Shown: positions 6,376-15,591 of the stretch, in pieces | How positions within the stretch are numbered: the first letter of the stretch is position 1 | How the letters are laid out: every line of letters starts with the position of its first letter | NCBI GenBank assembly: GCA_019234175.1 | Contig: JAFALP010000205.1 | Location: forward strand, 1 to 15,591 | DNA length: 15,591 bases | Source of the DNA: Actinomycetota bacterium | GTDB lineage: Bacteria > Actinomycetota > Thermoleophilia > Gaiellales > Gaiellaceae | Direction: 5' to 3' | Translations under genes and position numbers: made by a program | Notes under the pieces: generated by a model | Database searches by the model: none | The model's input: only the letters and a program-made list of their open reading frames with translations | Told to the model about the DNA's origin: nothing

Positions 6376-6474
6376 TCAGTCCCAGCGCCAGCCGGCGCCG
6401 GAGGCGATCATGAGGGCCGCGAAAGCGCCGAGGGCGAGAGCGACCTTCAGCAGAGCAAGATTCCAACGAACCAT
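6376..6474 (-). CDS. small membrane peptide, copy 1 (32 aa)
   Basis: Peptide of 32 residues beginning MVRWNLALLKVALALGA, with one membrane-length hydrophobic stretch (about 6-24) and ending SGAGWRWD. The ribosome site is AGAGGTGAACC, 10 bases before the ATG. The positive N-terminus (R3, K10) and aromatic/charged C-terminal WRW ends suggest a transmembrane peptide. Half of its residues are identical to the peptide encoded 198 bases downstream, and both genes share nearly the same ribosome-site and start context (GAGGTGAACC, ATGGTTCGTTGG). That conservation is the main evidence that this very short frame is translated. No annotated family is recognised. It lies 94 bases downstream of the alpha-mannosidase stop on the same strand. 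Confidence 0.72.
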   Translation of the reverse strand: MVRWNLALLKVALALGAFAALMIASGAGWRWD

Positions 6475-6568
6475 GATGGGTTCACCTCTTCCTTGGGGTA
6501 GCCGCAGAAACCTGCAGGGCGCATCATCTCGTCCGGAAGCGGCATAGCCATGCCTCCGAGGGGGGATT
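6475..6568 (-). promoter_or_regulatory. leader, copy 1, before the 32-aa peptide
   Basis: Fills the whole gap between the alpha-mannosidase stop and the first peptide gene. It shares with copy 2 an initial AAAT-CCCCC-TCGG stretch, then GAGA-N-GATGCGCC (6530-6518), GCAGGT-NN-YTGCGGCT and GAGGTGAACC. About 27 of 34 columns match from GAGA to the GCGGCT block. A small GGCAT-GGCT-ATGCC hairpin is present, but the long copy-2 stems are not well preserved. The GCAG/CTGC mini-stem keeps pairing with a C/U change. No clear promoter is seen, so transcription may read through from the mannosidase gene. Confidence 0.5.
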
Positions 6569-8716
6569 TCAGCGCTCCCGAACGAGGGATCCTCGTAGGC
6601 GGAAGGTCGCTATTTGCGCGGGTTCCAGCACCATCCCGCCCCCCTCGGCCGCCTCCTCGTCGAGCCGGATCCGCTCGACGAGCTCGACGCCGTCGATCCC
6701 GACCTCCTCAGGCCCGGGATTCGGGTTGAACAGCCGCAGGACGGCCCCGTCGCCGTCCTCGGCGCCCTTCAGGCAGGAGTAGACGACGTCGCCCGTGATG
6801 CGGAGCGGCGGCGCGAACGGGTCGCCGGTGAGGAAGTCGGTGCGGTAGTCCTGGCCCGCGCGCACGAGGGCGGCGTCGCTCAGGCGGTCGGCGCCGGTCT
6901 GCAGGGCGTATTCGAAGACGTGGCGGCCGAGGCACTGGCCGTCCGGCGTGGCGATGTCCGGCCCGGCGGCGAGCGGGCGGGTGGGGAGGCCGGCCGGCCG
7001 CGAGATCGTCCCCACGCAGCGCAGGAGCGTGAGGCGGAGGCCGTCCGGGGAGGCCTCGTACTCGGGGATGCCCTTCGTGAGGAGCGCCACCGGCCCGAGG
7101 GCGACGGCGCCGAGGGTGTGGGCGGTCGGCACGGGCGGCTCCACCCACTGCGCGCGCGGCGGGACCGGACGGAGCGGCCGGTGGAGGACGGCGAACTGGC
7201 CCTCGGCGCGAACGACGTCGGGCGCGCCGGTGACGGCCACGAACACCCGCAGCCGGTGGTCCTCGGCGTCGTTGTCGACCGTCGTTCGGAGCTCGATCCG
7301 GCCGAGGACGGCGCGCGCCACGGTGGCGATGCGGATTCCCGGCAGCGCGTGCTCGAGCTCGAGCGACCCGTCCGGCATCGTCCGCGACCCGACGAGCTCC
7401 GCCCGACGGACGGTGCCGCCCGGGCAGAACGTGTACAGGTCGCCGACGTCGGGCTCGTCCTCGAAGACGAGCTCGAACCCGGCGGGAAGCGCCTCGGGCG
7501 CGAACGGGGCCGGCTCCGCGCGGCGCCCCTCGAAGCCGTCCAGCTCGACGACTCCATCGCCCACGACCCGGCGCCGGGCATATGGGAGCGGGTTCACGAG
7601 CGCGCCCCCGACGCCGAGCGCCTCCTGGCCGACGATCTCGAGGGTGCGGTCGAGCTGCTCGTAGCGGACGAGCATGTCCCGGTGCACCTCGTCGCAGGAG
7701 CAGCCGCAGATGGAGTCGTGCGGGTGGTTCCGGAGAAGGTCGCGCCAGGCGAGCCGGATGTCCGAGTGCGGGAACGGCGCGCCGTCGCGCAGGGCCCGCA
7801 GGGAGGCGACCGTCTCGATGTCGAGAAGCCGCCGTTCGGCCCGCTCGTTCGCCTGCTTTATGTACACGCGCGAGGAGTTGACCCCGCGCAGGAGGTTCTG
7901 CAGGCGGCTGCCGACGAGCTCGCCCTCGTAGACGGGCAGGCCCTCCGCGGAGGGGCGGAAGTCGGCGAACTGCCCGATCCGGAACGACGGGCCGAGCTCG
8001 CGGCACATCTCGGGGAGCCGCGGCTGGATGGGCAGGTGGTCGGAGCCGTTCGCGAGGAGCACCGTCCCGACGCCGGCCCGCTCGAGGAGCGGCCCGAACC
8101 GGGCCACGATCTCGTTCACGCGCTCGCGCGCGTCCTCGACGGTCCACAGGCGCGCGAAGTTGTCGTAGTGCGGCAGGAACTGCTGGGCGACGACCTCGCT
8201 GCCGGCCGAGCGCCAGCGGAACACGACGCCGACGTCGTCGATCTGGTCCCCGATGCCGCGCGAGAACAAGAAGGTCCCGAGGCCGAAGCCGGCGAGGACC
8301 TGCGGGATCTGGGCCGGGTGGCCGAAGCTGTCCGGCTCGTAGCCGGCCGCGGTCGGCTCGACGCCGAAGCGGCGGCAGACACGGCGGCCGAGGAGCAGGT
8401 TGCGCACGAGCGACTCGCCGCCGACGAGGATCTCGTCCGGGAGGACGTACCACGGGCCGGCCTCGAGCCGGCGCGCGGCGAGGAGCGCGCGCAGCCGGTC
8501 GGCGTTCTCCGGGCGCACGTCGGCGTAGTCCTCGAGGACGATCGCCTGGCCGTCGAGCGTGAACGAGGTGAAGGCCGGATCGGCCTCGAGCGTGTCGAGG
8601 ACGCCGTCCACGACCGTCCCGAGGCGGAGCCGGAAGACCTCGAACGGGACGTACCACTCGCGGTCCCAGTGGGTGTGCGCGACGACGAGATAGTCGAAGT
8701 CGGAGGCGTCGGGCAC
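6569..8716 (-). CDS. glycoside hydrolase family 38 alpha-mannosidase
   Basis: Cytosolic-type retaining alpha-mannosidase of GH38, 715 aa, no signal peptide. Zinc and active-site residues are in VAHTHWDREWY (H14, H16, D18) and GYEPDSFGHPAQIPQ (nucleophile D129). A further metal ligand region is RNHPHDSICGCSCDEVHRD (331-347). The C-terminal half is the beta-sandwich region typical of the family. It is shorter than E. coli MngB (877 aa, as remembered). The substrate may be mannosylglycerate or alpha-mannosyl oligosaccharides; the sequence does not decide. The GTG at 8716 is the only in-frame start close enough to retain the HTHWD motif. It has no clear Shine-Dalgarno and lies only 17 bases from the divergent HAD gene. 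The small-peptide/c-di-GMP genes follow on the same strand. Confidence 0.92.
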   Translation of the reverse strand: MPDASDFDYLVVAHTHWDREWYVPFEVFRLRLGTVVDGVLDTLEADPAFTSFTLDGQAIVLEDYADVRPENADRLRALLAARRLEAGPWYVLPDEILVGGESLVRNLLLGRRVCRRFGVEPTAAGYEPDSFGHPAQIPQVLAGFGLGTFLFSRGIGDQIDDVGVVFRWRSAGSEVVAQQFLPHYDNFARLWTVEDARERVNEIVARFGPLLERAGVGTVLLANGSDHLPIQPRLPEMCRELGPSFRIGQFADFRPSAEGLPVYEGELVGSRLQNLLRGVNSSRVYIKQANERAERRLLDIETVASLRALRDGAPFPHSDIRLAWRDLLRNHPHDSICGCSCDEVHRDMLVRYEQLDRTLEIVGQEALGVGGALVNPLPYARRRVVGDGVVELDGFEGRRAEPAPFAPEALPAGFELVFEDEPDVGDLYTFCPGGTVRRAELVGSRTMPDGSLELEHALPGIRIATVARAVLGRIELRTTVDNDAEDHRLRVFVAVTGAPDVVRAEGQFAVLHRPLRPVPPRAQWVEPPVPTAHTLGAVALGPVALLTKGIPEYEASPDGLRLTLLRCVGTISRPAGLPTRPLAAGPDIATPDGQCLGRHVFEYALQTGADRLSDAALVRAGQDYRTDFLTGDPFAPPLRITGDVVYSCLKGAEDGDGAVLRLFNPNPGPEEVGIDGVELVERIRLDEEAAEGGGMVLEPAQIATFRLRGSLVRER

Positions 8717-8721
8717 CTCGA

Positions 8722-8727
8722 TACCAT
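8722..8727 (+). promoter_or_regulatory. candidate -10 for the HAD/ligA transcript
   Basis: TACCAT (four of six consensus) ends six bases before the ATG at 8734, the same geometry as the padR promoter (TAGCAT, six bases, GTG). No Shine-Dalgarno lies near the ATG, so a leaderless mRNA is plausible. A convincing -35 is not visible; the region upstream lies inside the divergent mannosidase gene. Confidence 0.35.
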
Positions 8728-8733
8728 CGCACG

Positions 8734-12569
<3,836 letters not shown>

Positions 12570-12571
<2 letters not shown>

Positions 12572-12598
12572 TGTTTGGGGCAGTACGCGAGTCGTCAA
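12570..12598 (-). promoter_or_regulatory. candidate dacB promoter
   Basis: Minus strand TTGACG (12598-12593), a 17-base spacer, and AACAAT (12575-12570). The hexamers match five and four consensus bases. The -10 overlaps the ATG at 12571, so either the transcript starts just inside the gene and translation uses the in-frame GTG at codon 5, or the true -10 is elsewhere. The -35 match and spacing are good; the overlap lowers confidence. Confidence 0.35.
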
Positions 12599-12601
12599 GG
12601 A

Positions 12602-12645
12602 AAATGGGCCGTCTTGCAGGTGAAGATGGGCCGCGCGGCCCATTT
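12602..12645. promoter_or_regulatory. dyad repeats between divergent dacB and small-gene promoters
   Basis: AAATGGGCCG (12602-12611) is the exact inverse of CGGCCCATTT (12636-12645), and a third copy completes a perfect 18-bp palindrome ATGGGCCGC-GCGGCCCAT (12626-12643). The outer edges lie three bases from the dacB -35 on the left and touch the -35 of the rightward gene on the right. The arrangement fits a shared operator; the binding protein is unknown. Confidence 0.55.
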
Positions 12646-12671
12646 GTCGCGCGCCGGGGCACATCGATAAT
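12644..12671 (+). promoter_or_regulatory. candidate promoter for the 110-aa protein gene
   Basis: TTGTCG (12644-12649), a 16-base spacer and GATAAT (12666-12671; five of six consensus). Transcription would begin near 12678-12680, so the annotated ATG at 12674 would lie upstream of the transcript. The in-frame GTG at 12680 is then the leaderless start. Confidence 0.45.
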
Positions 12672-12673
12672 CG

Positions 12674-13006
12674 ATGCTCGTGCACGCAGACGAGTCATTG
12701 GTGCAGCGCCGGATCGAGGAGCTGCTGGAGGCGCCGACGTCGGGCGCGAACGCCCCGTCCCTCGACCGGCTGGAGGCGACGCTGACCGACGGCTACGCCG
12801 AGGCGCTCGCGCTCGAGGCGGAGCGCTCGCGCATCGAGCGCCGCATCGGCGAGGTCGCCCCGATCGCGCAGGAGCCCGTCGTCGCGCAGGAGATCGCCGC
12901 GCTCGCTCGGCGGCGGACGGTCGCGGAGGACGAGCTCGGAACGCTGCGCGCCCTGCTCGGCCGGCTGCAGATCCGCGCGAGCGCCTCTAGACGATCCCGC
13001 TCCTGA
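12674..13006 (+). CDS. small helical/coiled-coil protein, unknown function
   Basis: Protein of 110 aa that I do not recognise. It is rich in Ala, Glu, Arg and Leu and looks entirely helical. Heptad-like stretches are LVQRRIEELLEA, AEALALEAERSRIERRIGEV and AALARRRTVAEDELGTLRALLGRL, suggesting a coiled coil or helical hairpin. It has no signal peptide, membrane segment, cysteine or enzyme motif. Codon third positions are GC-rich like its neighbours. The ATG is at 12674, but GTG 12680 (two codons in) fits the promoter better; neither has a Shine-Dalgarno. It is divergent from dacB across a shared dyad and ends with a 20-base overlap of the convergent response-regulator gene. Whether it acts in the cell envelope is unknown. 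Confidence 0.7.
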   Translation: MLVHADESLVQRRIEELLEAPTSGANAPSLDRLEATLTDGYAEALALEAERSRIERRIGEVAPIAQEPVVAQEIAALARRRTVAEDELGTLRALLGRLQIRASASRRSRS

Positions 13007-13670
13007 CGGCATACACAGCCGCCTGGATGCGGTTGTCGATCTGCAGCTTCATGAGGATGTTGGAGATGTGGTTCTTCACCGTCTTCGGGCTGATGTGCAG
13101 CTCGGCGGCGATGAGCGCGTTGTCCTTGCCGTTCGCGATCAGCTTCAGGACCTCGATCTCGCGGTCGGAGAGCTCGGAGCGGATCGCCTCGGCGATATCC
13201 GGCTGAGCGCTCGTCGCACGCACGCGTTGCAGCACCTTGGCGGCGATCGTCGGCGAGATGAGCGACTCGCCGCGCCACGCGGCGCGGATGCCGGCCATGA
13301 GCTCCTCGATGGACGAGTCCTTCAGGAGGTAGCCGCACGCGCCGGCGAGGATCGCGTCGGTGACGTCCCCGTCCTCGTCGGAGATGGTCAGGACGACGAC
13401 GCGCGTGAGGGGGGCGACCGACGCGATGTGGCGCGTCGCCTCCACGCCGCCCATTCCCGGCATGTTCAGATCCATGACGACGACATCGGGCGCGATCTCG
13501 CGCACGAAGCGCACGGCCTCGACGCCCGATCCCGCCTCGCCGACGACCTGCACGCCCTGCTCCTCGAGGAGGTTGCGAAGCCCGGTGCGGAACAGGTCGT
13601 GATCGTCCGCGATGAGAACGCGGAGCGTCTCGACTCCCCGATCCTCGCTTGCCGAAAGCGGTTCAGTCAC
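12987..13670 (-). CDS. NarL/FixJ-family response regulator
   Basis: Two-component DNA-binding response regulator, 227 aa from the GTG at 13670. The receiver domain (about 15-130) has the acidic pair in IADDHDLF (D22, D23), phospho-acceptor D67 in VVVMDLNMPGMGG, T95 and K117 in GYLLKDSS. A LuxR-type helix-turn-helix covers about 160-222 (LSDREIEVLKLIANGKDNALIAAELHISPKTVKNHISNILMKL). GTG 13670 has AAGGGGGG six bases before it; the TTG two codons earlier would abut that ribosome site and is less likely. No histidine kinase gene is in the window, so it is an orphan here. It starts 25 bases after the 3D-domain gene on the same strand and is probably cotranscribed with it. The 3' end overlaps the small coiled-coil gene by 20 bases. 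Confidence 0.94.
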   Translation of the reverse strand: MTEPLSASEDRGVETLRVLIADDHDLFRTGLRNLLEEQGVQVVGEAGSGVEAVRFVREIAPDVVVMDLNMPGMGGVEATRHIASVAPLTRVVVLTISDEDGDVTDAILAGACGYLLKDSSIEELMAGIRAAWRGESLISPTIAAKVLQRVRATSAQPDIAEAIRSELSDREIEVLKLIANGKDNALIAAELHISPKTVKNHISNILMKLQIDNRIQAAVYAVRSGIV

Positions 13671-13695
13671 TGTCAACCCCCCTTGCGATCCCAGT

Positions 13696-14817
13696 CTAGT
13701 GGAGGGTGATCGTGACCGTTCTCCGTCCCCACTGGTACGCCTGCTGCACCGTGGGGAACCAGAGGTCGATCATCGCGCCGCGGATGCCGCTGCCGACGTC
13801 GGCGGCAACGCCTTCGCCGTAGCCGGGGATCGTCATGCGCGTTCCGAGCGGGATGACCGTCGGGTCGACGGCGACGATGCCCCAGCCGACGGGCAGTCCG
13901 GTTGCGGTGTGCCCGGGGAGGGCGTAGCCCGTCGCGGATACGACGAGCGTGCGGTCGCCGCTGCTCGGCGCTGCTGCCGGCGTCGTCGTCGTCGGCGGCG
14001 TCTGCGACGAGCCGGGATCGCCGACGACGCCCGCGACGGGACCGCTCGCCGCCACCTGCGCGGTCAACTGCTGCGACTTCGCCTCCGCGCGCTGCACCGA
14101 AGCCTCGAGTGCGTCGACCTGCGAGTTCCTCAGCTGCTCCTGTGCGCGCAGGCTGCCGATGAACGAGATCCGATTCGCGCGCGCGGATGCGAGTTGCCGC
14201 GTCGTTCCAGCCGCTTCACGCACCGATTCGGCAACGCGCGCACGCTGCGCGACGAGGTCCGCCCGCAGCGCTCGCAGGCGCACCTCCGCGCGTGTGGCCG
14301 TCTGCACGAGCGCGCTGCTCTGGTCGCTCACGCGCCTCAGCCCGTCGAGCGTGGAGACTGCGTCGGTCAGCGACTCCGCGCCGAGGATGACGGCGACGGG
14401 ATCGGTGTCGCCCTGCTCGTAGAGGATGCGGAGGCTCGTGCCGAGATTTCGCTGCGACTTTCGCAACGTCTTGCGTGTCGCGCCGATCTGCTGCTCGATC
14501 TGGCGCTGCCGCGCCTCCAGCTGCGCGGCTGTCGCGTCGAGCGACGCGAGACGGGCTTGTGCGCGATGCAACCTGGCGTCGAGCGCATAGAGATCGAGCG
14601 ATGCGCTCTGCACGCGGGATGCGAGCGCGCTCGCCTCCGCGCGCAGCGCGCCCTCGCGGCCGCCGGGGCCGGGGGCCGCCGGCGAGCCCGCGGAGAAGAC
14701 GAGCACCGCAGAGACGCCGGCGAGCAGCGCCGCGGATCCTGTCCTTCGGGCGCTCACGGAGGCGGGACCGTACCACAGCCCCTCCGGGAGCCTTGCGGAG
14801 TTTGTGCGGCCTTTCAT
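13696..14817 (-). CDS. secreted coiled-coil protein with C-terminal 3D domain (putative peptidoglycan lytic enzyme)
   Basis: Exported cell-wall protein of 373 aa. A hydrophobic signal segment lies at about 28-48. A long coiled coil (about 57-255) contains a PcsB/CwlO-like block, LGTSLRILYEQGDTDPVAVILGAES (125-149). A Pro/Thr/Ser linker (270-287) leads to a 3D domain (about 290-373) with its three aspartates in VAVDPTVIPLG (D318), VAADVGSGIRG (D340) and AMIDLWF (D351), the MltA-like fold of YabE/Rpf-type muralytic enzymes. Lytic transglycosylase activity is inferred from the family. ATG 14817 gives a long n-region; GTG 14757 (SARRTGSAALLAG) would give a more usual signal peptide. Neither has a good ribosome site. 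It is followed by the response-regulator gene and is divergent from a related coiled-coil gene. Confidence 0.88.
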   Translation of the reverse strand: MKGRTNSARLPEGLWYGPASVSARRTGSAALLAGVSAVLVFSAGSPAAPGPGGREGALRAEASALASRVQSASLDLYALDARLHRAQARLASLDATAAQLEARQRQIEQQIGATRKTLRKSQRNLGTSLRILYEQGDTDPVAVILGAESLTDAVSTLDGLRRVSDQSSALVQTATRAEVRLRALRADLVAQRARVAESVREAAGTTRQLASARANRISFIGSLRAQEQLRNSQVDALEASVQRAEAKSQQLTAQVAASGPVAGVVGDPGSSQTPPTTTTPAAAPSSGDRTLVVSATGYALPGHTATGLPVGWGIVAVDPTVIPLGTRMTIPGYGEGVAADVGSGIRGAMIDLWFPTVQQAYQWGRRTVTITLH

Positions 14818-14828
14818 GCCACAAACTC
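14798..14828. promoter_or_regulatory. 9-bp inverted repeat around the 3D-domain gene's ATG
   Basis: GAGTTTGTG (14798-14806) and CACAAACTC (14820-14828) are perfect inverse copies flanking 13 bases that contain the ATG at 14817. As RNA on the minus strand the ATG would sit in the loop; as DNA it could be an operator. If the true start is GTG 14757, the repeat lies entirely in the leader. Confidence 0.4.
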
Positions 14829-14875
14829 TCGCTCTCCGAGGGGCAATTTGCGGGAGATTTCGATGCTTTTACCGG

Positions 14876-14904
14876 TTGCCAGCATCCGGAAGCCCTGCTA
14901 GCGT
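14876..14904 (+). promoter_or_regulatory. promoter for the right-edge cell-wall gene
   Basis: TTGCCA (14876-14881, five of six -35 bases), a 17-base spacer ending TGC, and TAGCGT (14899-14904). TG one base before the -10 gives an extended -10, offsetting its weak match. The predicted transcription start is about 14910-14912, just before the stem at 14915. Confidence 0.5.
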
Positions 14905-14913
14905 CCCCACCTT

Positions 14914-14979
14914 GTGACGTGCGGGAGGCCCGGTGAACGGCATCGGGCTCAGCGTCGGGAGACGTCATCCAGATTCTGA
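14914..14979 (+). other. possible 21-codon upstream frame in the leader
   Basis: A GTG at 14914, a few bases after the predicted transcription start, opens a 21-codon frame ending at TGA 14977-14979. The stop overlaps a CTG (14976-14978) in the frame of the downstream cell-wall gene as CTGA, the arrangement used for coupled reinitiation with ATGA or GTGA. The peptide is Arg-rich and unlike anything I know, and there is no ribosome site. Speculative. Confidence 0.2.
14915..14967 (+). promoter_or_regulatory. structured 5' leader of the right-edge gene
   Basis: TGACGT (14915-14920) pairs exactly with ACGTCA (14962-14967), enclosing an inner stem GGCCCG/CGGGCT (14927-14932 with 14944-14949; one G-U pair) and a purine-rich GGGAG (14957-14961) that could be the ribosome site. 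The stem begins right at the predicted transcript 5' end. I compared it by eye with c-di-AMP (ydaO) and c-di-GMP riboswitches and saw no match to either conserved core. Confidence 0.4.
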
Positions 14980-15591
14980 AACGACACGCCGCGGTCATCG
15001 CCCTCGCCCTGGCTGCAGCCGGAGTCGCGACCGGAGCGGCGACCGCCGACTCCTCGATTCGCGCCAAGCAAGCGGAGGCGCAGCAGGTGATGGCGCAGAT
15101 CCAGCAGCTCGGCTCCAGCCTCGAGCGCGCACGGAACGCCTACGACTCGTCCGCAGCGAAGCTCGGTCGGATCGAGCAGAACCTGAAGGTCAACACGGTC
15201 GGTCTGCGCGCGGCGCGCGCGAACCTCGTCGTCGCGCAGAAGAATCTCTCGCAGCGCCTCGTCTCCATCTACGTGTCGCGCGACAACCAGTCCACGCTCG
15301 CGGTCCTCCTCGGCGCGACGAGCATCGACGACCTCGTCAACCGCATCGAGTCTGTGCAGTCGCTCTCCCACCAGGACGTCGACGTGATGGAGCAGGTCGT
15401 CAGCTTCAAGCACGAGGTGACCGTCCGTCAAAACGCGCTCATCCACGACCGCAAGGCGCAGGTGCGGCTCGTCCGCATGCGCGCAGCGGCGAAGGCGCGC
15501 ATCGCATACCAGCTCGGCCGGCAGCAGCATCTCTACGACTCCGTGAAGGGCGAGATCGCGCATCTCGTCGCCGCGCAACATGCACGGCAGC
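14976..15591 (+). CDS. secreted coiled-coil cell-wall protein, PcsB/CwlO-like (partial, runs off the right edge)
   Basis: At least 205 codons are open to the window end. It starts with a clear signal peptide, LKRHAAVIALALAAAGVATG ending ATA-DSS. A coiled coil follows with a PcsB/CwlO-like block, LSQRLVSIYVSRDNQSTLAVLLGATS, closely resembling the 3D-domain protein encoded divergently. A C-terminal NlpC/P60 or other hydrolase domain is expected beyond the edge but not seen. The frame has no ATG, GTG or TTG between the upstream TGA (14934) and GTG 15087, which would remove the signal peptide. Candidate unusual starts are ATC 14967 (GGGAG five bases before), ATT 14973 and CTG 14976; the last gives a normal Met-Lys-Arg signal start. 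A base error or true indel near 14960 could instead join GTG 14933. Confidence 0.75.
   Translation, partial: MKRHAAVIALALAAAGVATGAATADSSIRAKQAEAQQVMAQIQQLGSSLERARNAYDSSAAKLGRIEQNLKVNTVGLRAARANLVVAQKNLSQRLVSIYVSRDNQSTLAVLLGATSIDDLVNRIESVQSLSHQDVDVMEQVVSFKHEVTVRQNALIHDRKAQVRLVRMRAAAKARIAYQLGRQQHLYDSVKGEIAHLVAAQHARQ

Noticed and set aside
6345..6377. GC-rich UUCG hairpin as an intrinsic terminator
   Set aside because: On the minus strand it is followed by GCTCTCCCC, not a U-tract. On the plus strand there is no gene to terminate.
6277..6568. c-di-GMP (GEMM) or other known riboswitch in the peptide leaders
   Set aside because: The conserved core strings of the c-di-GMP-I and c-di-GMP-II classes, as I remember them, are not present; an Rfam scan would settle it.
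6582..6596. Small perfect inverted repeat ACGAGG-GAT-CCTCGT at the mannosidase 3' end
   Set aside because: Six base pairs inside coding sequence with no U-tract; expected by chance in this composition.
12572..12685. 38-codon N-terminal extension of the PBP4-type protein
   Set aside because: It places the signal peptide internally and runs across the dyad and promoter region.
14860..14967. c-di-AMP (ydaO) riboswitch before the coiled-coil wall gene
   Set aside because: The context is typical for that class, but the conserved GGGGACCCA / CAGCTAACC blocks are missing and the leader is too short.

Overview
The window is about 15.6 kb of GC-rich, densely coding bacterial chromosome. An alpha-operon end (rpoA, rplQ) followed by truA, dispersed actinobacterial-type genes and frequent GTG/TTG starts suggest an actinomycete lineage. 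I lean to a deep-branching class such as Thermoleophilia (Gaiellales/Solirubrobacterales), but that placement is inference from gene content. No tRNA, rRNA, CRISPR array, transposase or integrase is visible.

Layout. 1-1378 (+): rpoA and rplQ. 1375-2921 (-): a polytopic membrane protein, its PadR-type repressor, and a stand-alone VIT/MbfA-type metal transporter; this block sits between rplQ and truA. 3000-3737 (+): truA, behind a ribosome-site hairpin. 8716-3700 (-): one long minus-strand directon of a GH38 alpha-mannosidase, two tandem short membrane-peptide genes (32 and 42 aa) with repeated leaders, a membrane-bound GGDEF/HD-GYP protein and a DUF5317-like membrane protein. 8734-11365 (+): a HAD phosphatase overlapping ligA. 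12571-11351 (-): a secreted PBP4-type D-Ala-D-Ala carboxypeptidase, divergent from a small helical protein at 12674-13006 (+). 14817-12987 (-): a secreted coiled-coil/3D-domain cell-wall enzyme followed by an orphan NarL/FixJ response regulator. 14976 to the right edge (+): the start of a second secreted coiled-coil cell-wall protein, cut by the window end.

How they work together. The left end is core transcription/translation. The middle minus directon couples a c-di-GMP enzyme to undescribed small peptides and a membrane partner. The right third is cell-envelope remodelling (carboxypeptidase, 3D-domain enzyme, CwlO/PcsB-like protein) with one regulator.

The most novel element is the 6148-6568 module. 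A leader plus a peptide gene beginning MVRW is duplicated in tandem about 200 bp apart and feeds directly into the GGDEF/HD-GYP gene. Other points are an operator lodged in the padR promoter spacer with an apparently leaderless start, a double hairpin over the truA ribosome site, a symmetric dyad between divergent promoters at 12570-12680, and a right-edge gene with no ATG/GTG/TTG at its natural start. All four convergent gene pairs overlap at their 3' ends, so there is no room for ordinary intergenic terminators.
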